Of a stretch of 64,000 nt of DNA, positions 8,398-18,358 are shown piece after piece. The stretch lies in contig NZ_PVBN01000018.1 of assembly GCF_002968635.1 (NCBI RefSeq), forward strand, positions 16,076 to 80,075. Direction: 5' to 3'. The notes under the pieces were generated by a model. It had not been told where the DNA came from, ran no database searches, and saw only the letters and a program-made list of their open reading frames with translations. Every line of letters starts with the position of its first letter. The first letter of the stretch is position 1. The position numbers were made by a program, and so were the translations under genes. This DNA is from Neorhizobium alkalisoli. GTDB lineage: Bacteria; Pseudomonadota; Alphaproteobacteria; Rhizobiales; Rhizobiaceae.

Positions 8398-9429
8398 ATG
8401 GATCTCTCGACCTCCCGCCAGCCTGACGCCTTAGTGGACCTGCTCGAACACGATCCAGGTCGTTTCGAGCCTGTGACCGCATTTCGGGTGGCGCAGGCGT
8501 CTGTCGAACGCGATCTGAATGTGGTTTCGCATTTCGGCGTCTCGCTGGCGCCGCTTCCGGTCAGCCGTTTCAATCGGAACGGACCGCAACCGGCAATTCG
8601 CGCCGCACTGGCTGGCCCTGTGGGGCCTACCGGATCTTTGCCTCCGGCCTACAACGAACTGATCATGCGCGAAGAGCGCAACAAGTCACGGGCCTTGGTG
8701 AGCTTCTTCGACCTGTTCACCGCTCGTCTGACTGAACTCTTTGCCGACGCCTGCGAAAAGTACCGGATTGCCAGGCGGCTGCGGTGGGGCCGAGACCGCA
8801 AGCGCAATGCCTTCATCACCACGCTCCTTTCGCTCACGGGCTTCGGCACTGATCGGCTGGCGGAGCAAAGCGGCTTTGACGAAGACGTGATCCTGAGGTT
8901 CTCGGGCTTCTTTGCCGCACGCAACCGTAACGCCAGCAATCTTCGTGCAATGCTCCAGGAATTCAGCGGCTTGCCCGTGGAGATCGAACTTTTCCGCCCT
9001 CGTTGGCTGACAATTCCCGAGGAGGAACGCAGCCGCATGGGGCAGCCGCAGGGCGTACAGATCGGTGTCAACGCCACAGCCGGTACCGCCATTCGCAATT
9101 TCAGCGGTGGCTTCAGGTTGGTGATCGGCCCGCTCAGCTACACCGATTACCTGGCGCTTGCTCCCGGCGGGCGCAAGATTGCCGAGCTCTTTGCGCTCAC
9201 ACGCCTCTATGTCGGCTCCGGCCTCGATTTCGACGTCCAGATCGTTTTGAAAAAAGAGGACGTTCCCTTCTGCCAGCTCGGCCAAGCTGGGTCGGGAGCG
9301 GGGGATTTGCCCCGCCTTGGTTGGAATAGCTGGGCTCGCCTGGCTCCGGCATCAAAAGACAGCAAAGACGCAATCGTGGTCGAGCATGTTGCCGCTCAGG
9401 TTTGGGGAGGCAGCGGCCATGCGGCTTGA
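8398..9429 (+). CDS. tssG: T6SS baseplate protein TssG (ImpH/VasB)
   Basis: TssG is the second wedge protein of the T6SS baseplate. The 343-residue product has LLEHDPGRFEPVTAFRVAQ near the N-terminus, FGVSLAPLPVSRF, GPVGPTGSLPPAYNELI, a C-terminal FSGGFRLVIGPLSYTDYLALAPGG and RLYVGSGLDFDVQIVLK. The ATG at 8398 has AGGAAAGG upstream and was chosen over an in-frame TTG at 8344 inside tssF. The gene overlaps the start of fha by 11 bases. Length and motifs match the VasB family. Confidence 0.92.
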   Translation: MDLSTSRQPDALVDLLEHDPGRFEPVTAFRVAQASVERDLNVVSHFGVSLAPLPVSRFNRNGPQPAIRAALAGPVGPTGSLPPAYNELIMREERNKSRALVSFFDLFTARLTELFADACEKYRIARRLRWGRDRKRNAFITTLLSLTGFGTDRLAEQSGFDEDVILRFSGFFAARNRNASNLRAMLQEFSGLPVEIELFRPRWLTIPEEERSRMGQPQGVQIGVNATAGTAIRNFSGGFRLVIGPLSYTDYLALAPGGRKIAELFALTRLYVGSGLDFDVQIVLKKEDVPFCQLGQAGSGAGDLPRLGWNSWARLAPASKDSKDAIVVEHVAAQVWGGSGHAA

Positions 9430-10615
9430 ATTAAAACCGCTTCCCAACGGTTCGGCACCATTACCTGCCCGACAGAAGTGGTTCCTCGAACGTGGCCGAC
9501 GCACACTGGGCCGCGCGCCGGATTGTGACTGGCAGGTACCTGAAGATCAACGTTCTGTTTCAAAGGTGCATTGTGTCATCGAGCGCGACAGTCAGGGTTA
9601 TCTACTCCGTGATCGAAGCGCCAACGGATCCAAAGTCGACGGCGTCGTTGTTCACGAAGGCGAAGTGGCGCGGCTGACGGATCAGTCCCGTCTGGAGCTT
9701 GGCAACCTCGCCTTCCTGGTCGAAATCTCCGGCCGGAAGGACGAGGCAATGGAGGATCCCGCCGCCGACCTCACTGTCAGCGACGAACCGCTGACCATAT
9801 CCGCCATCCTCGCCGACATCGCGCCAGGCGGGAGCATCGCCACCGGTATCCTGGGGGAACGGGCCGCGGACGAATGGGCGGCCTCCATACCCGGCTCCAA
9901 GGAAAACAAGGCGGTCTCTCGGCAGGTCGAGATCGGCTGGAGCGGTCCGCCTGAAATCCAATCCGCCTTAAAGATCATTCCCGACGACTGGCTTTCCGAT
10001 CTTAATTCTTCCTCCGACTACGGCAGCCAGATCGAACATGGTGCAGCGACGCGCGTGGCGGTACCGATTGGCTCCGCCCGAACGGTGCCGGTGCCGGATA
10101 TCGCCGAGTATGACCCGCCATCGGCAGCGCTCGACGACTTGCCGCCCGCTTCACCGGTCTTCCAGAACGACATTGGAGAAAGGTTGGAGCCCCTTCTCGG
10201 CAGGTTGGAGGAAACGATTGAGGACGCATTTGCGCTTCTTGGTCTGAACGCTCCACCGCGTCAGTCTGAATCCGCATTTCCCGAGCAAAACCCACATGAG
10301 ACGGTGACCAACCGCCTGGAGATGCTGCTCGGGCAGCAACTCAAGCTCAATTTTGCGCTGCGGGCACTCGTGCACGAAGCAGGCAGGACCTTGGAGCCCA
10401 GGGTTCTCGAAGCGCGGGTCGACGCCGGTGGAAGAGGCCTCGCCTGGAACCGCGGCCGGCAATACTGGCAAGCTTATAGGGCGCAATTCGACAAGAACGG
10501 CAAAACGCTGTCGATCCTGGAGCTCTTCCAGGATGCGATGGCGCACGCCTCGGGCAGAGCCGCTGGCGTGCCCTCAGGAACTGAGAAGGAAGAAGGTATA
10601 CGGCATGAGGAATGA
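9419..10615 (+). CDS. fha: T6SS forkhead-associated protein Fha (ImpI/TagH)
   Basis: Fha binds phosphothreonine peptides and relays the PpkA/PppA signal to T6SS assembly. The FHA domain is at about residues 25-90, with the expected elements GRAPDCDWQ, SVSKVHCVI and SANGSKVDG (binding Arg, Ser-x-x-His and Asn-Gly). After a low-complexity linker comes the conserved T6SS-FHA C-terminal domain (LEMLLGQQLKLNFALRAL, then LAWNRGRQYWQAY). The ATG at 9419 overlaps the tssG stop, and an upstream in-frame start at 9317 would run through tssG coding sequence, so it was rejected. The stop overlaps tssK by 11 bases. Threonines in the linker are candidate PpkA targets, but that is inference. Confidence 0.92.
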   Translation: MRLELKPLPNGSAPLPARQKWFLERGRRTLGRAPDCDWQVPEDQRSVSKVHCVIERDSQGYLLRDRSANGSKVDGVVVHEGEVARLTDQSRLELGNLAFLVEISGRKDEAMEDPAADLTVSDEPLTISAILADIAPGGSIATGILGERAADEWAASIPGSKENKAVSRQVEIGWSGPPEIQSALKIIPDDWLSDLNSSSDYGSQIEHGAATRVAVPIGSARTVPVPDIAEYDPPSAALDDLPPASPVFQNDIGERLEPLLGRLEETIEDAFALLGLNAPPRQSESAFPEQNPHETVTNRLEMLLGQQLKLNFALRALVHEAGRTLEPRVLEARVDAGGRGLAWNRGRQYWQAYRAQFDKNGKTLSILELFQDAMAHASGRAAGVPSGTEKEEGIRHEE

Positions 10616-11945
10616 GAACAGGGTAGCCTGGAGCGAAGGCATGTTCCTTCGCGTGCAGCATTTCCAGCAGGCGGACCGGTGGACCGAACGGCTGGTACGT
10701 ACAAGCACGCGCGGCCTCTCCCCCTATCCATGGGGCGTTCTTGAAATCGGCATCGACCGCAGCGCACTGGCAGTCGGCCATTTCGCTCTGTCCAACCTGC
10801 GCGGCATTCTTCCGGACGGCACCCCCTTCGAAGCTCCGATCGATACCGACCTGCCGCCGCCGCTCGAACTGGACGAGAGCGTCAGGAATTCCATCATCTA
10901 CCTCGCGCTTCCGGCCAGGCAACCGGGCAAGGCAAACGTTGCTCTGAATGGCGGGGCGACGCTCAACAGCGTGCGGTTCGTGGCCTCGCACTACGAGGCG
11001 CCGGATGCCAATGTCGAGACTGATTTCATGGCCCCGATCGATGTCGGACGCCTCAAATTACGCTACCTCAAAAGCGGAGATGAACTCGCTGGCTACGAAC
11101 TCGTCGGTCTTGCCCGCGTGATCGAAGTGCGTTCCGACCGGGCCGTCGTTCTCGATCCGGAATATATCGCCCCGAGCCTCAACTGCGCGGCGGAAGCGCG
11201 GTTGGCGGAACTGATGACCGAGCTTCTCGGCATCGTGCGCCACCGTGCCGAAGCGATCGCCGAACGGATCGGCGATCCGACGATCCGAGGCACGGCGGAA
11301 GTCGGTGATTATTTCCTGCTGCAGATCCTCAACCGTGCCGATCCGATGCTCAAGCATCTCCTGGCCAATGCGACGCGCATCCATCCGATCGAGTTCTACG
11401 AGACATGCATTCAACTGGCCGGAGAACTGGCTACCTTCACCACCGAACGCAAGCGTGCCACGGATTTTCCGCCTTATCGACACGAGGACCTGAAGGCGAC
11501 CTTCGCTGCGGTTTTCGACGACCTTCGGGCCTCGCTTTCGGCTGTATTGGAGCAGGCTGCCGTTGCCATCGAGCTTGCCGAACGCCGGCATGGCGTGCGG
11601 GTCGGAACCATCAACGATCGTTCGCTGCTCAAGGATGCCGGTTTCGTGCTGGCAGTGCGGGCGGAGATGTCGGCCGAGGAGGTTCGGCGCAAGCTGCCGG
11701 CTCAGATTAAAGTCGGTCCGGTCGAGCGCATCGCCGATCTCGTCAACGTCGCGCTGCCAGGCATTCCGGTCCAGCCGCTGCCCGTGTTGCCACGCCAGCT
11801 GCCCTATCGGGCCGGCACCATCTATTTCGAACTCGACACCAAGAATCCGCTCTGGAAACAACTCGATACATCAAGCGCCATCGCCTTGCATCTTGCTGGC
11901 GATTTTCCTGGCCTTGAAATGGAACTGTGGGCCCTTAGAGAATGA
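10605..11945 (+). CDS. tssK: T6SS baseplate-membrane linker TssK (ImpJ/VasE)
   Basis: TssK connects the baseplate wedges to the TssJLM membrane complex. The 446-residue product begins with the family signature VAWSEGMFLRVQHFQQADRW, and carries GDYFLLQILNRADPML, HPIEFYETCIQLAGELATF and a C-terminal YFELDTKNPLWKQL (receptor-binding part). The ATG at 10605 was chosen because the protein family starts at this point; further upstream in-frame codons lie within fha. It overlaps fha by 11 bases and tssL by four (ATGA). Confidence 0.94.
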   Translation: MRNENRVAWSEGMFLRVQHFQQADRWTERLVRTSTRGLSPYPWGVLEIGIDRSALAVGHFALSNLRGILPDGTPFEAPIDTDLPPPLELDESVRNSIIYLALPARQPGKANVALNGGATLNSVRFVASHYEAPDANVETDFMAPIDVGRLKLRYLKSGDELAGYELVGLARVIEVRSDRAVVLDPEYIAPSLNCAAEARLAELMTELLGIVRHRAEAIAERIGDPTIRGTAEVGDYFLLQILNRADPMLKHLLANATRIHPIEFYETCIQLAGELATFTTERKRATDFPPYRHEDLKATFAAVFDDLRASLSAVLEQAAVAIELAERRHGVRVGTINDRSLLKDAGFVLAVRAEMSAEEVRRKLPAQIKVGPVERIADLVNVALPGIPVQPLPVLPRQLPYRAGTIYFELDTKNPLWKQLDTSSAIALHLAGDFPGLEMELWALRE

Positions 11946-13489
11946 AGAACGAACCCGCATCTTCGTGGCAGAACCTGCCGACCGTCGTCGAACTCACTGA
12001 CGATGGCATCAAGAAAAAACAATCCGCCCGCAAGATGGCGGAAATGCTGGACGACATTTTGGAGTTTCCGGACAACGCCGCGGGAAACAACGCCGAGCGG
12101 CCGAGCTCCAAGAATGGCTGGTCCGTGGAATCGTTGCTTCTTGATTTCAGGTTCGGTGGAGAGGAAGTGCCGACGCTTGTCCGCTCGGCAGCCCCGCTGC
12201 TCAACCTTGCGCACGCTCTGCGCTACAGTGATAATCAACCGGATATCGATGAGCTTCGGCGGCTTTCCGTCCAAGCCGTCAACCGATACGAGCGCGATCT
12301 CGCGAGCGCCAGGATCAGTCCTGAACGCGCCCGCGCTGCGCATTACGTCGTCTGTGCGACCGTCGATGACGTGATCCTCAGCAAACCCTGGGGTGTGCGC
12401 GCGGGTTGGGCGCGCTCCGGTCTGGTTTCGACATTCCATATGGACGTGACCGGCGGCGACCGCGTGTTCGACCTATTGGATCATTTCCACCAGAGCCCCG
12501 GCGCCAACCAGGACCTGCTGCTGCTCATCTATCTCTGCCTGTCGCTTGCATTCGAAGGTCGCACCCGTGTTTCGCCACGTGGCAACCTGGAACTCGGCCG
12601 TATCCGCGACAGTCTCTACAAAACGCTCCTCGGTCAGTTCGGCGTTTTCGAACGCGAACTTTCCCCACATTGGAAGGGCGTTTCTGCCCGCCACAAGCCG
12701 CTGCGAACTGTTGCTGCTCTTTGGACCCTTCTTTCCGTGCTCGCGCTCGTCTTTGCGCTTGGTTATCTCTTCTTCACGCTCTCACTCAACAGAGCCTCAG
12801 ACGGAACGTTTCAGCGTCTTGCGAGCCTCCCGCCGCGCCAGCCGCCGAGCGTATTGATCACCACGCCTGAACCAGACCCACAGCCCGGTCCAGCGGCGGC
12901 GAAGCCCGTGCCTGAACCACCGGTTGAAGCACCACCGGCGCAGACACAGCCGATACCGACCCGGCTCGACAACCTGCTCGCCTTCCTTCAGCCGGAGGTC
13001 GACAAAAAGCTCGTCACTCTCTCGGATTCAAACGGCCGGCTTCTGGTGCGCATAAACAATTCCGGCCTGTTCGATATCGGCAGCGCTGAGGTCAGCGACA
13101 AGTTCCACGACCTGCTGCAGAGAATTGGTGGCGCGCTCGCGGCTGAAAATTTCCGGGCCGTCGTTGTCGGTTACACGGACAATGTGCCGATCCGCACGAT
13201 ACAGTTCCCCTCGAACTGGCATCTGTCGGAAGCACGCGCCAAGGCCGTGGGGCAGATACTGAGTTCCTTCACCGGTCCTGAGGCGATCCTCACCGAAGGC
13301 CGGGCGGATAGCGACCCCATCGCCGACAACAGCACGGCGGAAGGTCGTGAGATGAACCGCCGCACGGAGATCCTGGTCCTGACCAACCCGTCCGAGCGGC
13401 TGAATGATACCAGCCTCAGGGTTCCGCCCATTCAGTCGGAACGACAGGAGGCGCCCGCGGGCGCGACCACAGGAGGCGCGTCAAGATGA
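11942..13489 (+). CDS. tssL: T6SS membrane protein TssL (DotU) with C-terminal OmpA domain
   Basis: TssL is an inner-membrane component that binds TssM and TssK. The 515-residue product has a cytoplasmic DotU domain (about residues 60-250; LLNLAHALRY, ARAAHYVVCATVDDVIL, DLLLLIYLCLSLAFEGR), one membrane span (about 255-280; LLSVLALVFALGYLFF), a Pro-rich periplasmic linker and an OmpA-like peptidoglycan-binding domain (about 355-485; VVVGYTDNVPI, NWHLSEARAKAVG and EGREMNRRTEIL). It is therefore an extended or evolved TssL that can anchor the membrane complex to peptidoglycan itself. I saw no separate TssJ lipoprotein gene in the cluster. Confidence 0.95.
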   Translation: MKNEPASSWQNLPTVVELTDDGIKKKQSARKMAEMLDDILEFPDNAAGNNAERPSSKNGWSVESLLLDFRFGGEEVPTLVRSAAPLLNLAHALRYSDNQPDIDELRRLSVQAVNRYERDLASARISPERARAAHYVVCATVDDVILSKPWGVRAGWARSGLVSTFHMDVTGGDRVFDLLDHFHQSPGANQDLLLLIYLCLSLAFEGRTRVSPRGNLELGRIRDSLYKTLLGQFGVFERELSPHWKGVSARHKPLRTVAALWTLLSVLALVFALGYLFFTLSLNRASDGTFQRLASLPPRQPPSVLITTPEPDPQPGPAAAKPVPEPPVEAPPAQTQPIPTRLDNLLAFLQPEVDKKLVTLSDSNGRLLVRINNSGLFDIGSAEVSDKFHDLLQRIGGALAAENFRAVVVGYTDNVPIRTIQFPSNWHLSEARAKAVGQILSSFTGPEAILTEGRADSDPIADNSTAEGREMNRRTEILVLTNPSERLNDTSLRVPPIQSERQEAPAGATTGGASR

Positions 13490-16400
13490 ACCCCTTAAGC
13501 CTCTTTTATTCGCTTCGTTCCTATGTGGAGGCCTATGCCGGTCTCCTCGGGCGGCGTTTCATCACCATCATCTGGGTGGCTGCCATTTGTGTGGTCATCT
13601 GGTTCTACGGCCATCTCGCCGCCTACGGGGACTTCAAGCCGCTCGCGGGCGCAAACGCCCGCCTCACGCTGATCGGCGTCATCATCGCCGGCTGGCTCGC
13701 ATATCTCGCCTATACCATCATCCGCGATCGGCGCCGCGACAAGCGGCTCGTCGAAGGAATAGAACAGGATGCCGCGGCTGAGGCTGCAGCCAGCCAGCAG
13801 GCGGAAGTCGGCGAGATCCATAGCCGCCTTAAGGAAGCCCTGCAGCTCCTCCGCCGCATTACCCGGAAGCGTTTCGGCTATATATATGAACTCCCCTGGT
13901 ATGTAATCTTCGGAGCACCCGGCTCCGGCAAGACCACTGCTCTTACCAATTCCGGACTCAAATTTCCGCTTGGCGACGCCCTTGGAAGCAATTCCATCCA
14001 GGGTATAGGAGGCACGCGTCATTGCAACTGGTGGTTTGCTGATGAGGCTATTCTGATCGATACCGCCGGTCGGTACACGACCCAGGACGATCTCAACGGT
14101 ACGGCCAAGGCGGGTTGGGAGGGTTTCCTCGGACTGCTGCGCAAGTATCGTCCCTCCCAGCCGGTTAACGGAGCACTGGTGACGCTTTCCGTCGGAGACC
14201 TGCTCACGCGCGATGCCGAAGCACAGCGCGAGGAGATCCGGATCATTCGCCAGCGGCTTTCGGAACTGGACGAATTTTTGCACGCACGCGTTCCGGTCTA
14301 CCTGGTGCTCACAAAAGTCGATCTTCTCACCGGTTTCGTCGAGTTTTTCGATGGGTTCAACAAAAGCGACCGTGAGCAGGTCTGGGGAACAACCTTCGGC
14401 TTGGAGGAGAGTTACAAGGCCACCACCCTGCCCGATCGTTTCCTCGAAGAGTTTGCAATGCTGCAGGAACGCGTCGGCGCCATGCTGATAGAACGTCTGC
14501 AGCAGGAGCCTAACCCGGAATTTCGAGGCCGAATTTTCCGCTTTCCTGCTGAACTCGCCTCGCTGAAGGAACGCCTCCACGAGGTTATGACGGAGCTTTG
14601 TTTCGGTTCCAAGTTGATCGAACCGCCCCTGTTGCGGGGGATCTACTTTGCCTCCGGTACGCAAACGCAAGCCGTGGCCTCAGCACCCGCCCCACGCTCG
14701 CGCCGAAGCTATTTTCTATCGCGCCTCTTCAAGGATGTGATTTTCGACGAAGCTTCGCTTGTCGCTCGCGACAAACGGTTGTCGGGTCGACAGGTTCTGT
14801 TCCGCCGCGCGGCCTATGCCTGCGCAATCGCAGTGCTCGCCGTGGTTCTGACGAGCTGGACAGCAACCTATTTCCAGAACACCTCGGCGCTCGCTAGCGC
14901 TGAACAGCGTATCGACGCTTATGAGCAACTCGTACGGGACGTGCCGGTGCGCGAGGTCGCCGACACGGATTTCCTGCGCGTGCTGCCGGCGCTAGACAAC
15001 CTGGCCGCAGTGACGACGGACTTCTCCAAAGCGCGCGTCTGGCCGCTGAGTTTCGGCCTCGACCAGGAAAGCAAAGTTTCAGGCCGACAACGCGATGCCT
15101 ATCAGCGGGCCTTGAATGCACTCCTGCTGCCACGCATCCTGGTTCAGCTCCAAAAGGAGATGACGGAGACGACCGAAGTCGCCAAAGTGTTCGATGCACT
15201 CAAACTCTATGGCATGCTCGGCGGTCTCGGGCAGATGGATTCCGCCTTCGTCGCCGCCGAAGTAGAAGACATGTTCATGGCCTTGTATCCCGGTGAAGGA
15301 CGTGCGTTTGCCCGGCAAGCCCTTATTGCTCACGCCACTGCGATGGCCCAGGGCTCACTGCCGCCGATCGAACTCGATAGTGCCTTGATCGCCAAGGCCC
15401 GGGACACCATCCGCTCGCAAAGCATCGCTACCCGTGCCTATGATATTCTTGCAGACTACCAGCAGGCGCGTGCCCTTCCGGCCTGGGCTCCCGCCAATGC
15501 GCTTGGCCCCGTAGGTGAACGGGCTTTCGAACGGAGCTCTCGCACCCCCTTGAACGAAGGTATTCCAGGCTTCTTCTCCAGTGCCGGATATCGTCTGGTC
15601 GTCCTGCCGAGAATCACCGAGGCCGCCCGCGAGGCGCTTGATGAGCACTGGGTGCGAGGCGCCGTCAATCCTGCTGGCGCCACTGTCGACACCATCAGCC
15701 AAGCGGCTCTGCAACTTTATTTCGGCAGTTTTCAGCAACGCTGGTCTTCCCTGCTCACCGACATCCGGGTGAAGCCGTCCCAGACCATCGCCGATGCGGC
15801 CGAAACCACCCGTATCCTGGCAAGCGAGCCAAGTCCGGTGGAAGCGATCGTCAAGTCGATCGTCGCCGCCACGGATTTGCGCACTCCCGGTACTGAGGTC
15901 GCCTCCGCGGCTGATGTTCGCCTTCCCGCCTCCACAACGGCACTTGCCGGTGCAGCGAATGCACCGGATCTTTTCGGTTCCCTCCGCGAGGCTCTCGAAC
16001 CACCTGCAGGTCAGACATCCGTTGCAGATCAGACGGACAAGCCGAAATCCCGGATTGCGATGGTGGGCCCGGTTTTGCAGAAAGTTCATGAGCAACTGTC
16101 ACGCGCCACCACTTCCACGGCCGAAGTGGCAAAGGTTTTTGATGTCGACAGCCAGCTTACCAATGCCAATCAGGACCTCCTGCAGCACGCTCGCCGACTT
16201 CCCGCGCCCGTCGATACCTGGATAGCCGGGGTTGCAGCCGATGTCGGCTCTCTCGCCGTCAAATCCGCTCGCACCCGCATCGACGATGCCTGGGCAATCG
16301 AGGGGGCGGGCTTCTGCTCCAATGTGGTCAACGGTCGGTATCCGTTCGACCGCGAATCTCCGCGCGACGTGGCGATGAGCGACTTCGTTCGGTTGTTCGG

Positions 16401-16965
16401 ACCGGAAGGCCTGTTCAAGACATTCTTCAACGAGAAACTGGCAGCCTTCGTGGATACCGCATCGACTCCCTGGGGGTGGAAGGGCACCTTCGGTGCATCC
16501 AGTATCCCGAGCGAAGCGATTGCTCAGTTCGAGAATGCCGACAAGATCAGCCGGGCTTTCTTTCCGGCAGGCAGCGAAAACCCGGCAGTCACCATCAACA
16601 TCAAGCCCGTCTCTCTGTCGAAAGAGGCCAACGCGGTGATGCTGGAGATCGAGGGACAGCGGGTGGTTTATTTCCATGGGCCTATCCAATCCAAATCGAT
16701 TGTCTGGCCGTCTACCGAAGCGAGCAATGTCTCGCGGCTCGCTTTCCAGCCTGGAGGTTGGCAACAGGCACTGACGCAAAACGGCGACTGGTCGCCCTTC
16801 CGACTTTTCGACGACGCCAATATCACCCTGCAGGGCGACGACCTCTTCCGCGCCAAGTTTCAGCAGAATGGCCAGTTGGCGGAGTTCGACGTTCAGTTCG
16901 GCTCTGTACTGAACCCATTCCGGCTGGAGGCGCTCAGCGCCTTCTCGTGTCCCACCCAGTTCTGA
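13486..16965 (+). CDS. tssM: T6SS membrane core protein TssM (IcmF/ImpL)
   Basis: TssM is the large inner-membrane protein of the T6SS envelope channel. The 1159-residue product has membrane spans at about residues 25-46 and 60-79, a cytoplasmic NTPase-like domain with a Walker A motif (GAPGSGKT, residues 143-150) and IDTAGRYTTQ, a third span near residue 440-462 (ACAIAVLAVVLTSW) and a long periplasmic region ending in the IcmF-type C-terminal domain. It overlaps tssL by four bases. An intact Walker A suggests nucleotide binding, as reported for the Agrobacterium homologue; not all TssM proteins keep it. Confidence 0.95.
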   Translation: MNPLSLFYSLRSYVEAYAGLLGRRFITIIWVAAICVVIWFYGHLAAYGDFKPLAGANARLTLIGVIIAGWLAYLAYTIIRDRRRDKRLVEGIEQDAAAEAAASQQAEVGEIHSRLKEALQLLRRITRKRFGYIYELPWYVIFGAPGSGKTTALTNSGLKFPLGDALGSNSIQGIGGTRHCNWWFADEAILIDTAGRYTTQDDLNGTAKAGWEGFLGLLRKYRPSQPVNGALVTLSVGDLLTRDAEAQREEIRIIRQRLSELDEFLHARVPVYLVLTKVDLLTGFVEFFDGFNKSDREQVWGTTFGLEESYKATTLPDRFLEEFAMLQERVGAMLIERLQQEPNPEFRGRIFRFPAELASLKERLHEVMTELCFGSKLIEPPLLRGIYFASGTQTQAVASAPAPRSRRSYFLSRLFKDVIFDEASLVARDKRLSGRQVLFRRAAYACAIAVLAVVLTSWTATYFQNTSALASAEQRIDAYEQLVRDVPVREVADTDFLRVLPALDNLAAVTTDFSKARVWPLSFGLDQESKVSGRQRDAYQRALNALLLPRILVQLQKEMTETTEVAKVFDALKLYGMLGGLGQMDSAFVAAEVEDMFMALYPGEGRAFARQALIAHATAMAQGSLPPIELDSALIAKARDTIRSQSIATRAYDILADYQQARALPAWAPANALGPVGERAFERSSRTPLNEGIPGFFSSAGYRLVVLPRITEAAREALDEHWVRGAVNPAGATVDTISQAALQLYFGSFQQRWSSLLTDIRVKPSQTIADAAETTRILASEPSPVEAIVKSIVAATDLRTPGTEVASAADVRLPASTTALAGAANAPDLFGSLREALEPPAGQTSVADQTDKPKSRIAMVGPVLQKVHEQLSRATTSTAEVAKVFDVDSQLTNANQDLLQHARRLPAPVDTWIAGVAADVGSLAVKSARTRIDDAWAIEGAGFCSNVVNGRYPFDRESPRDVAMSDFVRLFGPEGLFKTFFNEKLAAFVDTASTPWGWKGTFGASSIPSEAIAQFENADKISRAFFPAGSENPAVTINIKPVSLSKEANAVMLEIEGQRVVYFHGPIQSKSIVWPSTEASNVSRLAFQPGGWQQALTQNGDWSPFRLFDDANITLQGDDLFRAKFQQNGQLAEFDVQFGSVLNPFRLEALSAFSCPTQF

Positions 16966-16975
16966 TCGCTTCGCC

Positions 16976-18358
16976 ATGAACGAACACGCAACCCTCGATC
17001 AGACAATGACGGAAGCCGACCGGATCGGCTTTTTCGGCAAGCTGCCGACTCATGGCGATTTCGTCTCGACAGGGCTGAGCCGAAACGTCCAAGGCGCCCT
17101 CGACAACTGGCTGCAGGGAGGCCTCCAGGCCATGCAACAGGAGCTCGGGGAGGAATGGGAGCGCCGGTTCCGCTCGATGTCCGCCTGGCGCTTCATCATC
17201 GAACGCGGCCTTTGGGGTCCGGCAACGCTTGCAGGTGTGATCGTCCCGAGCGCCGACCGGGTCGGGCGCAGCTTTCCGCTGGTTATCGCGGCCCAGCTTC
17301 ACGGTTTCGCCGACCACCCTCGCCGGCTTTATCTGGACGCGACGTGGTTCACCGCCTCGGAAGCGATCGCGGAAACCATCGCCACGCGCGATTTCGATAT
17401 CGGTCACTTCACAGCGAGCCTTAAGCGGCTCAGAAACCCGCGGCCAGCCGACGCCGACGAAGGTGAGGTCGACTCAAATCACATCTCCCCGCGGGGAACG
17501 CTTTGGTGGCGGATCGACCGGGAAGACCGCCGCGCGAAAGGCTTTCGTACCGATGGAGCGCCTCAACCCGCGCACTTCCCGAAGCTGTTGGGCGACGCCG
17601 CCGCCGTGGCGCCTCCGCCACCGGACGCTCCACCTGTGAACATTGGCGTGCATAAACCCGTTCTTCGGGGGGAACAGCACCGTGTTCTAAACCTCACCCA
17701 CAGCTATGCCAGTCATCCCGGAACACGGCTCGCGCTGAACGCAGATTCACTGCTTGTTTCGCGAAGCCCATCGATCTTTGCGGTCGCAGATGGCGTTGGC
17801 GATGACAGCGGCGCGGCGGAGGCCGGACGCGTTGTGACCAATGTGCTGAGAGAAGTCGCCCCGCGGGAGACGATGGAGGCTCTCGTGCAGGAGATCAAAG
17901 GTAAACTTGGTCGCGCTCACGGCCTTCTGCAGTCGGCCCACTTTTCATCGGAGCGTGAACCAGCCTCGGCGAGTGTCGTGGTGTTGGCAAGCTCTCAGGA
18001 TCGTTTCGCGCTGTTTTGGGCAGGCGACGCGCGATGCTATCTTCTTCGTGACGGCATGATGCGTTGTCTGACCCGGGATCACGCCGAGGTCGGACTGAAG
18101 CGCAGGCTCTCCCGCGGCGTAGGCATCAGGGGCCAGCTCAGCCCTGAACTGAGTTCGGACAAGCTGCTTTCGGGCGATCGCTTTTTACTGTGCAGCAATC
18201 CTCTTGCGCGCGTCCTGCCGGAACGGACCATCGCCGAAGTTCTGCTCTCCGTAAGCCTTGATGAGGTGGCCGCGGTTCTCGCTCAAGAGGGACTGATTGC
18301 CAACTGCCGTGAGAATATCAGCGCCATTGTAATCGATGCACAGACCGATGACCGTTGA
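16976..18358 (+). CDS. tagF: TagF-PppA fusion: T6SS repressor domain plus PP2C phosphatase
   Basis: This single 460-residue protein joins two post-translational regulators. Residues about 15-165 are the TagF/ImpM domain (RIGFFGKLPTHGDFVSTGL, SAWRFIIERGLWGP, GRSFPLVIA). Residues about 225-455 form a PP2C-type Ser/Thr phosphatase (PppA) with NADSLLV, FAVADGVGDDSGAAEAG, FWAGDARCYLLRDG and CLTRDHAEV, keeping the metal-binding aspartates. In T6SS, PppA reverses PpkA phosphorylation and TagF represses assembly through Fha; the fusion is also known in Agrobacterium. No clear Shine-Dalgarno precedes 16976, and the ATG at 17006 is a possible alternative. It overlaps ppkA. Confidence 0.92.
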   Translation: MNEHATLDQTMTEADRIGFFGKLPTHGDFVSTGLSRNVQGALDNWLQGGLQAMQQELGEEWERRFRSMSAWRFIIERGLWGPATLAGVIVPSADRVGRSFPLVIAAQLHGFADHPRRLYLDATWFTASEAIAETIATRDFDIGHFTASLKRLRNPRPADADEGEVDSNHISPRGTLWWRIDREDRRAKGFRTDGAPQPAHFPKLLGDAAAVAPPPPDAPPVNIGVHKPVLRGEQHRVLNLTHSYASHPGTRLALNADSLLVSRSPSIFAVADGVGDDSGAAEAGRVVTNVLREVAPRETMEALVQEIKGKLGRAHGLLQSAHFSSEREPASASVVVLASSQDRFALFWAGDARCYLLRDGMMRCLTRDHAEVGLKRRLSRGVGIRGQLSPELSSDKLLSGDRFLLCSNPLARVLPERTIAEVLLSVSLDEVAAVLAQEGLIANCRENISAIVIDAQTDDR